This document shows positions 11,250 through 22,812 of a stretch of 64,000 nucleotides of DNA, piece after piece. The notes beneath the pieces were generated by a model that had not been told where the DNA came from, searched no databases, and saw only the letters and a program-made list of their open reading frames with translations. The number at the start of each line of letters is the position of its first letter. Position 1 is the stretch's first letter. The DNA is taken from assembly GCA_963402885.1 (NCBI GenBank), contig OY727094.1:6698501-6762500 (forward strand). Reading direction: 5' to 3'. The position numbers and the translations under genes were made by a program. The DNA comes from Antedon bifida (taxonomy: Eukaryota > Echinodermata > Crinoidea > Comatulida > Antedonidae).

Positions 11250-12305
11250 GGCAGCCCAGAGACATTTGGTTAGATGAGCTAGGTACCAATATCTGACTAT
11301 TTAAGTGTGTTGGGGGTCACTTGAAGTCAATGAAAATGGGAGTCTGCCGGGTACCCCCTGCTGCGTCTAGACCGGGGGGACCCCGAAACGTGCTAAAAAA
11401 TCGGCCCAGGTTAGATGAGAGAGATACCACCTAATTTTACCACTATGGGATGCCCATTGGCATCCTTATACCAGTATCACAAACGACAGACTTTTTCTCT
11501 GCTGCAAAAGGCCCGCCAGACCCCCCGAGGGAGGGCCTAAAATGGGGTTAGCATAGATGAGTGAGGTACCACTCAAAATTAATGCCAAATGAACAAGTTG
11601 TGTTCATACAATACTAAATGGATAACAACAGACTAATTGTCTGCTGCACCGCAAGTGCCAGACACCCTAAAGTTAGACTAGAGACCCCCCTTCCCCCAAC
11701 TAGCCCAGCTTAGATATTGTAGATACCACCAGCAACCAATGTTATATGATTTAGCACATAGTAAGCAATACCAAATGACCTATTACAGACCATCTGTACA
11801 CTGCCTTGACCCTGGCAGACCCCTCTAAAGTTCGACTAGTCACACCATTTACCCCAAGTATGGCCTAGCTTAGATATTGTAGATATCACCAGCACCAGCA
11901 GCAAAAACAACACCTAAAACAACATGTTTAATTGAATAAAGTTTAACTTTAATCGAACTAACACAAAACAATTGAAAATATATCACATCAATGACGATAA
12001 AATGACCATTACCATTCTAAAGGGAAAATAGTTTAAGAGTTTCACTTAAAACTTATATAAGCCAAATATATATAACAAGTATGGATTCGGGTAAATTTAG
12101 CATTCCTTGCCTTTGGATGTCAAAGATACATTCGTCTGTATTACTCTTGGACCTATTTTAAGAGAAAGCTTAGTAATCACCTTAATTCAAATTCAGGATT
12201 GTATTAACTTAATCTAAAGTGATTTGGTTAATTAATAGTGGGTAATTTTAAATGCTGTATATTATAATCTTAATCCTGTATATATATATATATATATTTA
12301 TATAG
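11250..12305 (+). mobile_element. Left arm of a large inverted-repeat (foldback) element
   Basis: The arm begins ggcagcccagagacatttgg and runs to the tatata tract near 12300. Its reverse complement, with scattered changes, is found at 15515-16700 and 20675-20729. Landmarks shared in inverted order include gatgagctaggtaccaatat, a blunt cgtttcgggg tract, agcttagatattgtagat and ttggatgtcaaagatacatt. No transposase is visible. The site ttaa at 11301-11304 is the un-inserted version of the TTAA element site in the right arm. Confidence 0.85.
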
Positions 12306-14563
12306 ATGCGTTTAGGCTGCAAGAGTGTTCAATTGGAATCAAGAGCGAATATATATTTTTATAAAGTAGATGGAACACGGACGTCTATCACAGTGTTTCA
12401 CGTTAAACGATCTTCAGATAGACTGAACAATACCGTATCTCGATCGAAAAAATATTTAAAAAAAAATTATATATATATATAATTTTTTTTTTATGTAGTT
12501 TATTTATGTAGATATGTAGTACTGTATCTATTAAAAAAGGTACTTGAACAAAATTAATATAATCTTTTACAAAAATGCTTGTCAACTCAATGAGATCCAA
12601 ATTGGCAATTGCCGCAAAATCCTCACTGAGTTTGACGTTGAAATTCACTCTAGAATCCTGCATCTCTGAGTTTCAAAACAAACTCAGGATTATCGCCAAT
12701 GATTGCCGTAAGCAATCAACGGTAATGGCCTGAAGGGGACATCACAAATTTGGTCTACCTGCAGACTTGGTCATTTCAACACAAATGACTCTACCTTCGG
12801 ATGACTTCAGGGCTTTTAGGAAACCCTGCAGAAGGTTCGTTGGGACTTATAACAAGATTCAGTTGTTGAAATTAATTGTCGACTTTCCGATGGAGAGAAA
12901 AAACTTCTTTCCTGAGGACTTAAATTCTGGCCAAAACCAAGGCAGGTCGGCGCACAACAACTATCTTTGGATATGGAGTCTTTCTCCAGAAGATTACGAT
13001 TACGTGAATATTTTGCTGATTCAGACAGCAGCACCACGCAAAACGAAGGCAACGTTAACAAATTTAAACCAAAAAGTTCCTGGAATCCACCTAAAAATCG
13101 TTGTCCAGCTTTAGAAACATTTATCCAGGCTATTGAGGAGGATGTACAAAACTACGTCCCGAGTCCAGATAAACGTGACAATGTCTCAAAACAAGAGAGG
13201 CAGGAGGCAGGCCATTGCCACATTGCGTCAGCCTAATGATATCATCATTAAACCCGCTGATCGCTGATAAAGGTTCTGTCACTGTTGCTATGGACATCAA
13301 ATTTTATGAAGAGGAATACTTAAGACAGGTAAACAATCCTCTTCATTATATATCGTAAACTTACAACGGATCCCATCCCGGAAATTGCGGATAAGGTGGC
13401 CAAATCTGTTTCTGTGATGGTAAAAAAACACTCCATCGATCCTAAGATTGAACCTCATTTGGTACAGTTCCAGGCAGATTTTATTTCCTACCTAAAATCC
13501 ACAAAGCAGGCAGTCCTGGTAGAACCATTATTTCGGGCAATGGCACTGCTACAGAGAAAATTTCTGAATATGGGGATGATTTACTTAGACCATATGTGAC
13601 TGATCTCTCTTCATACATTCAGGACTCCACGGACTTTATCCGCAAAATTAACCAAATTCAAAATTTACATAATAATTCTGTTCTGGCTACATTAGATGTT
13701 TCATCGTTGTATACTAATATCCCTCACGAAGAAGGAGCCGACGCATGTATTTTAAATTACAAACAAATTCCAGGCAAAACGCCTACTGAAGCTCATTTAT
13801 GAGAACTGGTCATGTTGATTTTAACCTACAACAATTTAATTTTTGGAAATGACCATTACCTTCAAATTCATGACACAGCGATGGGCACAAAAATGGCGGC
13901 ATCTTTTGCAAATTTATTTATGGGACAATTTGAGGCCAAATTTCTGTCCCTCAAACCTAATAAACCACTTTTTTGGTTTTATTTTATTTATTCAAGATCC
14001 AACAGTGTAAAGAAAAAACACCAAAACAGGATCGCCATAAAATATATATTTAGATACATTGACAACATCTTCATGGTCTGGACCCATGGTGAAGATAATT
14101 TGGAATTTTTTCTTCTCAATATTAATTCAGCCCACCCAACTATCAAATTTACAGCTACCAAATCCACTAGTAGCGTTGATTTTTTGAACACTATATAGTG
14201 ACCATAGAAAATGGTACACTCAAAACTGACCTATTCCGTAAACCCACGGATAAAAATATGTACCTGCTCCCTAGCAGTTGTCATCCCCAACACTGTACTA
14301 AAAACATACCGAACAGTAAAGCATTACGTATCAGACGTATCTGTTCTTCAGATTTAGATTTTTTTTAGAATCGTACCGAAGAACTAACCGGACATCTCCG
14401 GAATAGAAATTACAAGAAGGAATACATCGAAACTGCTATAAAGAAAGCAAAAGATATTCCTCGATGTCAAACACTGACGTACAAACCACGTCAGCCAAGT
14501 TCGACCAGAGTGCCATTGGTCACAACCCAGGTTGCCTCCATTACGAACTATTACTTATAGCAT

Positions 14564-15127
14564 ATGCCCATTCTACAGTCCACAGAACGTCTCAAGACTG
14601 TTTTTCCGGAACCACCCATTATTGCATTTCGTAGACCTCCCAACATTCGTGATATATTAGTCAGATCCAAATTTAAGAGTGAAATTAACTCTCATGACAG
14701 ACAAAATTTGGGCAGTCACCTTTGCGGCAAATCTTGCAAAACTTGTTCATTGGTTGATTCTACTGAACAATTTAAGAGTAACCAAACTGGCCGCATTTTT
14801 CGGCTAAGACAATCAATTAATTGTCTAACCAAAAACGTCATTTATCTCATATACTGTAATTTTTGTGGCAAACAGTACGTCGGAGAAACAAAAAACACTC
14901 TCCGTATGAGAATGACACAACACAGATCATTAAAGCTCGATCAACCTGTAGCCGAACATTTTAATTCAGCTGGTCACTCGATTGCAAATTTCAGAGTTAT
15001 TGCAATATTCCATGATGTCAAATGGAGCGACAAAACTCGCAAAGACAAAGAAAACCACTGGGAATTACAACTTAAAACCACAAAACATTTTGTACTTAAC
15101 ATTAGAAACATACTCCCAGGTCGGTAA
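14564..15127 (+). CDS. GIY-YIG endonuclease domain fragment of PLE 1
   Basis: This 187-codon frame is the longest surviving piece of PLE 1. It includes a Cys cluster (LCGKSCKTCSLV, about residues 53-64) typical of the linker before the nuclease, then the GIY-YIG core with IYLIYC and YVGET about 10 residues apart, and RMRMTQH. In intact PLEs this domain nicks target DNA for priming. The upstream RT is interrupted, so this is not expected to act alone. Confidence 0.75.
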   Translation: MPILQSTERLKTVFPEPPIIAFRRPPNIRDILVRSKFKSEINSHDRQNLGSHLCGKSCKTCSLVDSTEQFKSNQTGRIFRLRQSINCLTKNVIYLIYCNFCGKQYVGETKNTLRMRMTQHRSLKLDQPVAEHFNSAGHSIANFRVIAIFHDVKWSDKTRKDKENHWELQLKTTKHFVLNIRNILPGR

Positions 15128-15357
15128 AATTATTCCAATGACTACCAAAATTTAAGTTTCAATATTAACCACCATTTAAGCTGTTTTTTAGTTTCATTCC
15201 AAAATTGTTTATATCTCTACCAAGCTACCTTCTTTGTTTTCTACTCTTATTCAGACTCCACCCTGTCTCCTTTTGTTGTATTTATTTTATTCCTGTCCAC
15301 CCAGGCAGCACTTGCCAGTTCTTATACTATGACGTTATCCAAATTCCTTCACTTGCA

Positions 15358-15400
15358 CTGATAAAGGGCTAGTGTTGCCCGAAAGCTCTGCTAACGTTTC
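15358..15400 (+). ncRNA. Hammerhead-ribozyme-like core at PLE 1 end
   Basis: The order ctgataa, stem agggc/gccc, then gaaagc fits the hammerhead layout CUGAUGA - stem II - GAAA, with one change in the first box (ctgataa). PLE terminal repeats are known to carry small hammerhead motifs. A related segment at 58986 keeps ctgatga but has agaag in place of gaaa. Stem I could not be drawn convincingly, so activity is doubtful. Confidence 0.4.
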
Positions 15401-15514
15401 TGGCTGTTTTACTTTATCCTTTTGATTTAGCTTTTCGCTTTTTTTGTATCTCCATTGAGATCCAGCCACTGATACCCACAGCATTGTCATTTTTTCAGTT
15501 ATTTGCCTTTGGAT

Positions 15515-16700
15515 TTATATATATAAATATGAATACAGGATTAAGATTATAATACACAGCATTTAAAATTACCAACTATTAATTAATCAAATCACTTTTG
15601 ATTAAGTTTCTACAATCCTGAATTTGATAAGGTGATTACTAAGCTTTCTCTTAAAATAGGTCGCAAGAGTTACAGACGAATGTATCTTTGACATTCAAAG
15701 GCAAGGAATTCCAGATCCTCACAAATCTAGCAGGAATGCTAAATTTACCCGAATCCGTACTTGTTATATATATATTTGGATTATATAAGTTTTAAGTGAA
15801 ACTCTTAAAACTATTTTCCCCTTTAGAATGGTAATGGTCATTTTATCGTCATTGATGTGATATATTTTCAATTGTTTTGTGTTAGTTCGATTAAAGTTAA
15901 ACTTTATTCAATTAAACATGTTGTTTTAGGTGTTTTTTTTTGCTGCTGGTGGTATCTACAATATCTAAGCTAGGCCATATTTGGGGTAAATGGGGTCTCT
16001 AGTTGAACTTTAGATGGGGTCTGCCAGGGCCAAGGCAGTGTACAGATAGTCTGTAATAGGTCATTTGGCATTGCTTACAATGTGCTAAATCATATAACAT
16101 TGGTTGCTGGTGGTATCTACAATATCTGAGCTGGGATAGTTGGGGAAAGGGGGGGGGGTCTCTAGTCTAACTTTAGAGGGGTCTGCCAGGGCCAAGGCAG
16201 TGTACAGATAGTCTGTAATAGGTCATTTAGTATTGCTTACAATGTGCTAAATCATATAACATTGATTGCTGGTGGTATCTACAACATCTAAGCTGGGCTA
16301 GTTGGGGGAAGGGGGTCTCTAGTCTAACTTTAGGGTGTCTGGCACTTGCGTTGCAGCAGACAATTAGTCTGTTGTTATCCATTTAGTATTGTATGAACAC
16401 AACTTGTTCATTTGGCATTAATTTTGAGTGGTACCTCACTCATCTATGCTAACCCCATTTTAGGCCCTCCTTTCGGGGGGTCTGGCGGGCCTTTTGCAGC
16501 AGAGAAAAAGTCTGTCGTTTGTGATACTGGTATTAGGATGCCAATGGGCATCCCATGGTGGTAAAATTAGGTGGTATCTCTCTCATCTAACCGGGGACGA
16601 TTTTTTAGCACGTTTCGGGGGTCCCCCGGTCTAGACGCAGCAGGGGGTACCCGGCAGACTCCCATTTTCATTGACATCAAGTGACCCCCAACACACTTAA
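15515..16700 (-). mobile_element. Right arm of the foldback element (inner part)
   Basis: This is the reverse complement of the arm at 11250-12305. It carries an extra tandem duplication of a ~160-bp unit (ggtctgccagggccaaggca at about 16018 and 16180) that is single in the left arm. A gggggggggg run lies near 16151. At 16697-16700 the arm is interrupted by a TTAA-flanked element and resumes at 20675. Confidence 0.85.
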
Positions 16701-17549
16701 GAGCCATTGTCTGTAAAAATCAAAGATTTGGTGGCAGATGTAAAAAAATGGATTTCGCTCAAATTTTTACCATGAATAGACATTTCAATAAAAAGCATAT
16801 CTACAACATTCATTTTAATTTTTAGCCTCCGTTGCCATGACAACGGTCAATTATCCAAATTTTGATGTTTTTGCCATTTTTCACAGATTTTCTATAGTGA
16901 AAAAGTACAAACTTGTATACTTATTTTAACTAAAAATACTTACAGTATACAGTTTTTGTTTATTGCAGTGTAAACAACATGTATTGAGTTCCATTTAATG
17001 TAGAAAAAAAAAATTTACAAAATGGAGTTTGGTTGATACCATTATTTTAAAAAGGGGTGTTTTTAAAAAATATTTTTTTTATAAAAGTATACCTCATAAA
17101 CGTACCTATAACTTCCAAAGTGGTGTTTTTATATCAATGAACTTTTGTAATTTGATAGTCAATAGGTTTGTCAACAATAATCACGAAAAAAACACTGGGG
17201 TAAATTTTGTACATAGGTTTCGTGTTGCCAGGAAAATACGAAAAATACAAAAAAATACAAACAAAATATCAACAAACAAAACACATGAAACACAATTTAA
17301 ATATGGCTAATACAATAATAAAATGTATATGTGGCTTGTCATAATGCTACTAGAGTAATACGAATAGTTTAGATAAAATATGAGAATGTGTTGCCAGGTT
17401 TATTTCAATTAATTGCCAGAAAAACAGTATTTTGCATTGAAATATTTAGTTGATGGAAAATAATGTTAAACTTTGAAATAATTGCGTCAATGGTTTTTAT
17501 AAATTTTTACATCTATTTTGTGTAAAGAGATACAGAAAGATCTCCCAAA

Positions 17550-18440
17550 AAATCTGACCTTGTAAATAGGTCATTTGAGGTCAAAAGGGGTCAGAATGCA
17601 AAACAGGACAGGTCCCCACTTTACTACAACTATTAATGTTTAATTTAAAAATAAAAAATACAAGATAGTTCATAAAAAATTCTCAACAATTTTTATTTTT
17701 TACCTATTGTGTTACCTTAGCAACCATTTCTATGTGTAACTAAGGAAAGTAATTTTGAAAAAAAAACGTAAAAAATGGCGTTTTTATGAATACAAAGAAT
17801 TTATTGCATTTGTAATTTTTCTCAATTTTACTTCTACTGCATTCTAATAATCTTAAAGTGATGACAAACTTGACCTTGTAAATTCATTCATTTTGAGGTC
17901 AAATGAGGTCAACATTTTACCATAGTAACTGTTTCTATGCTAAAATATTTTTAAAATAAGGGGTTTTTTATAAATACAAAACATTTTTTCTACATAGTTT
18001 TACATTTCTACTACCAAATTTACTTTAAATACTGAATCCTAATAATCTCAGAAAGAAAGTCTTGACAAATCTGAATAAAGGTAAAAAATTGACCTTTAGT
18101 GTTATCTTAAACCTGTTTACGTAACTAAGGATATTTTTTTTAAATAAAATATGGAGTTTTCATGAAAAAAAAATTATATTTTACATATTGAGGTCAAATG
18201 ACATCAACATTTTACCTATAGTGTACTGTAGCAACTGTTTCTATACGTAATTAAGTACCATATTTTTAATATGGGGTTTCATGACTACAAACAATTGATT
18301 ACATAGCTTTACTACCTTTTCCCAAATTTACTTACCTACTGAATCCCAGAAAATGTCTGACCTTGTGAAAGGGTCATTTGTTGGGTCAAATTATGTCAAA
18401 ATGTATTATTTATGTTATCTTAGAACCTGTTTCTATGCGT
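17550..18440. repeat. Degenerate ~200-310-bp tandem units inside the TTAA element
   Basis: Units beginning near 17555, 17868, 18180 and 18358 (and again near 19098) share tgaccttgtaaa, ggtcatttgaggtcaaa, caactgtttctatgcgtaac and ggggttttcatga. The repeated ggtca half-sites are a by-product of this array. Confidence 0.6.
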
Positions 18441-18474
18441 AACTAAGGATAATTGTTTTTTTAAATACAATTGA

Positions 18475-19047
18475 ACCTCCCGTAAGTGGCCATCCTCGGG
18501 ACCTGGAAAAGTGGCCGCTTACGGGTGGTGACCCCTTACGGTAGGTTCTGCCGATAAAGGGCCAAAATCACGTATTATGGCTATATACGATATTCTTAAC
18601 GAAAAGAGCCTCTCAATTTTCCATCTAATTGTATTATTATTTATAATCAGGTGGTTTAGTATTTTTTAGCATTTTTAGACAAATTTTAAAAGCTTTTATC
18701 ATATGAAAAATGGTCGGTCAAAATCTGTGTAGTTTTCTCATCTCTTCACAGTAATGTTTTTAAAACCGCTTCGAAATAAAGCTAATATATAAAGAAATAC
18801 AATAAACATGGACCTCTAATTCATAGGTCCATGCAATAAGTATCACATTTTTCGGGTGGCCGCTTACGGGAGGTCATTTATCATACAAAAAATCTCATTT
18901 TTAGTATAAAAAGGTGCCCGCAGCTGCTTACGGGAGGTGGCCGCTTACGGTAGGTACCAAATGCACTAATTAGATAGAACAAACAGGCTTTTCAAAGTGC
19001 ATTCGTTAAGGGAGGTGGCCGTTTACGGGAGGTGCCCGCTGTAAATA
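18475..19047. mobile_element. Nested palindromic element with gtggccgcttacgggaggt motifs
   Basis: The segment starts ttgaacctcccgtaagtggc and ends ggccgtttacgggaggtgcc, and several internal copies of the same motif occur (18520, 18855, 18930, 19010). It interrupts a ttttaaataaaatatgg motif that is continuous elsewhere in the host element, with taaata on the right side. The TIR style resembles Tc1/mariner-derived MITEs, but this is inferred. Confidence 0.6.
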
Positions 19048-20674
19048 AAATATGGGGTTTTCATGAACAAAAATAATCACAGAATCCTTACGAATATGAC
19101 CTTGTGAAATGGTAATTTGAAAATGCTAATAAGGGATGCCTACTAATAATCTACAAATTTAAATTTGTATAAGATAAGTATGAAAAATCTAAAGAATATC
19201 TCAATTTTAGACCATAGTAACTGTTGCTATGCATAACTAAGGGAAATTAAATAATTATCAGATAATTATTAATTAATAATTACTACTGAATCCAACCATC
19301 ACAGTAAAAAAAATATAGAATTTAAAACCAATATTTAATATAAAGTGTGATATTTTACATGCTGACCTTAAATGAAATGAAATTTCACATCAGAGCTTCA
19401 ATATTTGTTATGTAGCATTAACATATCTGAGTATATCATTGACTTTTGATTGGTTCAATTTTGGGGAGGGGAAAGTGGTAGATCCAGGAGTTTTAAATAG
19501 TTAGGGGGTTGGAGACGAGGGTCTAAAAACTTAACTTTATGTCCTATCTTTTGTATTGCAATTTTTAACTTGGGGTGGGTGGGGGCTTGGAGAAAGGTGG
19601 AGGGGGTGGGATGGAGGAGTTTGAATCGGTCTATTGGTTGGGGCGATGGTAGCGGCAGTGTGGGTTGTGCTTGAATGCATGAATTTGACACTCTATAGTG
19701 GATGACCGACCAAAGTGTTGCAGTTTATCTTTTTGTGGTTATTGTCGGGGTAAGGGGAGGTGGGGTGGGGGTGTAGTCGGAAGTGGTGGTGGATGGGCAT
19801 GTGGGGTCTGTTTAGGTTAGCAAATAAAAGAAGTAAAAAAATGAAAGAGGAGCTTCAAAATAAGAGATGAGTAATCTGTTGCAAAGGGAAATAAAATCAC
19901 AACGATATGATAATTTATTCAAATTTACAGAGGATAAACCTATAAAATGACATTAAAACTGGGAATTACAGAATCTATAATTAAAAATATTGGTTTTTTT
20001 TCTCACAACACAACTAGAACTATATAAAACATTAAGAATTTTTCTGACAAATGAGTTTCAAATCAGATAACCAAAGAAAATAAAATGTTTTTACCAATAT
20101 ACCATGTTGTTTTTTTATAAAAATGCCTATGTTTCTCGCAACACTGCTTGTAGATTTTTAAAATACCCCAGTATTTTATTTTAGAAATCACTTATTAAAC
20201 ATTAGAACTACCTATTTGTAATAAATCAGCTAAAAAAAAACACCACTTTGGGCGTTATGGTGAAGTAAAGTTTAGTTGCATTTAACAATTAAAAAAAAGT
20301 GAAAAACACCCCTTTTTAAATAAATGGTATCTCCCAAAGTATGAAATCAAAAATTTAAAAAAAATATGAAACAGGTACACAATGCATTGTTATTATGCAT
20401 ACACTAATTATTTTTTATAATTAAATGAACAAAACAAAAATACCGTTCATCAAAGTAGTACCAATATCCATTTTAAAAAACCTTAAAAAAGGACAAAATT
20501 TGTCAAAAACACAAATTTGGCCGTTGCCATGGAAATATATGTGTGAAATAAAAAATACTTCATATTTGATTTCTCTCAACACATATATAGCCATGTGCAA
20601 AATTTGAAAGAAATCCATTTTTTTGAGTCTGCCACTATTTTTGATATTTCTTTGATTCTTACAGACAATGGCTC

Positions 20675-20729
20675 TTAAATAGTCAGATATTGGTACCTAG
20701 CTCATCAAACCAAATGTCTCTCGGCTGCC
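20675..20729 (-). mobile_element. Outer end of the foldback right arm
   Basis: After the TTAA the right arm resumes with atagtcagatattggtacct and ends at aaatgtctctcggctgcc, the inverse of the left end at 11250. No clear target duplication was found outside the two ends. Confidence 0.8.
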
Positions 20730-21028
20730 TGTCTATTTCTATCCATGAATCATCAGTCAAGTGCTAAAATAGTAAATGATCATTGGTTTAGCAATCCGAC
20801 GATTTGATTGGCTTGATTCAGTATGGACAATAATAAATAATAATTTTCTAGGAAATTCAATATTATCAGCCAATCAAATCGTTTATGTTACGACGCCCGG
20901 ATGTTCCTGAATACCATAATATAGTGAACGATCTAGACTTCATCATTGTCAATGTTGATTATGGTTGGTAATGATTCGTATGCTACTGGAATGGTTTTTG
21001 TGTGTCAATGATAAACTTTCATTCAAAC

Positions 21029-22045
21029 TGTACTGTGTCGTTTATATATGAAATATTGTATTCATTTACTTGAAGTGATAGCTTATAGATAAAGCATTAT
21101 TTGTATTAAGGCATATATATAACGGTAAGTTTTTGTTTATCATTCCATTTTGAGATTCTTAAGGACTACGATGGGTAGGCCTTTATACCTCTCACAACAA
21201 AGCAGGACATTAGAGCAGACATTCGGCCTAATCGGGCTAAATATTTAATGCATAAGTATATTTTTAAATACGATCGTATTGAAAATCGTATTGAAAAATA
21301 GGCTACGATCGTATTGAAAAATAGGGTACGACCGTATTGAAAAATAGGCTACGATCGTATTGTAAAACAGGCTACGATCGTATTGAAAAATAGGCTACGA
21401 TCGTATTAAAAAATAGGCTACGACCGTATTGAAAAATATGCTACGATCGTATTGAAAAATTGGCTACAAAACAATCTTATTGAAAAATAGGCTACGACCG
21501 TATTGAAAAATAGGCTACGATCGTATTGGAAAACAGACTACGATCGTATTGAAAAATAGGTTACGATCCTATTGAAAAATAGGCTAGGTCTACGATTGTA
21601 TTGAAAAATAGGCTACGATCGTATTGAAAAATAGGCTACGAATATATTGAAAAACAGGTTACGATCGCATTGAAAAAAAAAGGTTACGATCGTATTGAAA
21701 AACAGACTACGATCGTATTGATTAATACTTTGACTGTCAGAGGTTTTTCCATTTTTCAAAATTCTTGTACTATGACTTTATACATCTCACAACAAAGCAG
21801 AACATTAGAGCAGACATTCGGCCTAATCGGGCTAAATATTTAATGCATAGTATTCATCTCTGTGTAAATAAAAAGTGTACCGTGTGGATTTTCAACTGAC
21901 AAGGCAATGCCTACTGTTGCGTTGTTTATTTAAGTTAAATATAAACTTTTTTTTTTTTTAAATAAATTCTTCAATGTCAAAATATGACAAAATATGTACT
22001 GTGTCGTTTATATATGAAATATTGTATTGATTTACTTGAAGTGAC
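21029..22045. repeat. Direct-repeat frame around a minisatellite
   Basis: Two pairs of direct repeats bracket the array: tactgtgtcgtttatatatg at about 21034 and 21997, and cattcggcctaatcgggcta at about 21220 and 21814. The segment looks like a tandem duplication that later gained, or was driven by, the minisatellite between its halves. Confidence 0.75.
21265..21725. repeat. 23-bp minisatellite with cgatcg core
   Basis: Roughly 20 copies of a 23-bp unit, ctacgatcgtattgaaaaat plus agg, run head to tail. Variants include cgaccg, an insertion (ctaggtctacgattg) and length changes near 21460 and 21675. The unit contains the palindrome acgatcgt. Confidence 0.9.
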
Positions 22046-22115
22046 AAAAATATGTAAGAAAATAAGCCCCTGAAATCATATTTTGTTCCATCATCAAATT
22101 AAAATCAATCTTAAC

Positions 22116-22812
22116 AAGGCCATATAGATGGCTGCAGTCGCGTGCTCATTAGTGTTTACCGACCGACCAACCGACCGACCAACCTACAAACTGACCGAAA
22201 ACATGTTTAAAAATGTTGAAATGTTTAAAAACATTTATATTTTTTTAATTTACACGTGCGTAGCCTGTCACTTTTGACGTGCTCGTATAACGTAATTTCG
22301 AGTTGAAAAGTAAGTTAAGAAAACAGAAATCGGGCAAAAAGAGTGCGTAATAACATTTAACGCGCAGTGCGCGCGCAAAAATATGCGCACTCATGGCAAT
22401 TTTGTAAACGCTTAAAATTGCCTGAAACGTACTCTTATTTCATCGAAAATAAATTTTGAAAATTTTAAGCGCGCGTACGCATGCGTTACATGCGCTACGC
22501 ACGTAATTGTATTGCCATATGATGATTTATGCCCTGAAATTTATGAGTACCAAATTTTATTTAATTGTGATCCATGGTTGTGAAGATATGATTACAAACG
22601 TCATTTCGTTAAATCGTGCATAGACCACGTAATTTTTTATTGCGCACCGTGAAAACATAACCACATCGATTCCTGGCCATAAGGAATATACCGACACAGT
22701 TAAAACTTGTCTGTACATCAAAACAGTTCTAAAAGTACAGAAAAGCGATAAAACGCATAGGGATACCGGACCGACAGACAGACCGACAGACCGACATAGT
22801 GAACTATAGATT
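22116..22812. mobile_element. gaccgacc-ended repetitive element, full-length copy
   Basis: It opens with aaggccatatagatggctgc and a (gacc)n tract (22160-22198), passes through a CpG-rich, gcgcgc-containing body (22300-22510), and closes with another gaccgacagaccgaca tract and tagtgaactatag (22770-22808). A partial copy with the same start lies at 26274-26370. No ORF is conserved. It is probably a non-autonomous dispersed element; class unknown. Confidence 0.55.

Larger units (their letters stand above)
12560..15505 (+). pseudogene. Decayed Penelope-like retroelement (PLE 1)
   Basis: Broken frames across this region together spell a PLE polyprotein. At about 13590-13790 the RT fragment reads STDFIRKINQ, LDVSSLYTNIPHEEG. 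At 13812-14198 it continues with MGTKMAASFANLFMGQFE, RYIDNIFMVW (catalytic YIDN where YVDD is usual) and SVDFLNT. The last open frame, 14564-15127, carries the C-terminal GIY-YIG nuclease (NVIYLIYCNFCGKQYVGET). Stops and frameshifts separate the pieces (for example near 13240-13260, 13800 and 14198-14560), and an AT-rich insert lies near 13975-14045. The element sits in the loop between the foldback arms and ends with a terminal segment that recurs at 58981-59152. It cannot make a full protein. Confidence 0.85.
16701..20674. mobile_element. ~4-kb TTAA-flanked element with long imperfect TIRs
   Basis: The ends are gagccattgtctgtaa and its inverse ttacagacaatggctc, with TTAA on both sides (16697-16700 and 20675-20678). 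The left foldback arm keeps the uninterrupted site with a single ttaa at 11301, which proves insertion. The inverted similarity extends several hundred bases inward, through patches such as caaagtggtgttttt near 17118 and its inverse near 20236. The exact target duplication is ambiguous: TTAA with TIR gagcc, or TA with TIR agagcc. No ORF above about 93 codons is present, so the element is non-autonomous. Confidence 0.85.

Noticed and set aside
17029-17310. 93-codon ORF inside the TTAA element
   Set aside because: It is Lys/Asn-rich from AT-rich DNA, has no domain, and is not preserved in the inverted end of the element.
19455-19691. Proline-rich minus-strand ORF
   Set aside because: It is the complement of a G-rich, low-complexity tract (19455-19800) with no homologous structure elsewhere.
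21265-21725. Regular repeats that could look like a CRISPR array
   Set aside because: Units are directly abutting with no unique spacers, and the genome is eukaryotic. It is a minisatellite.
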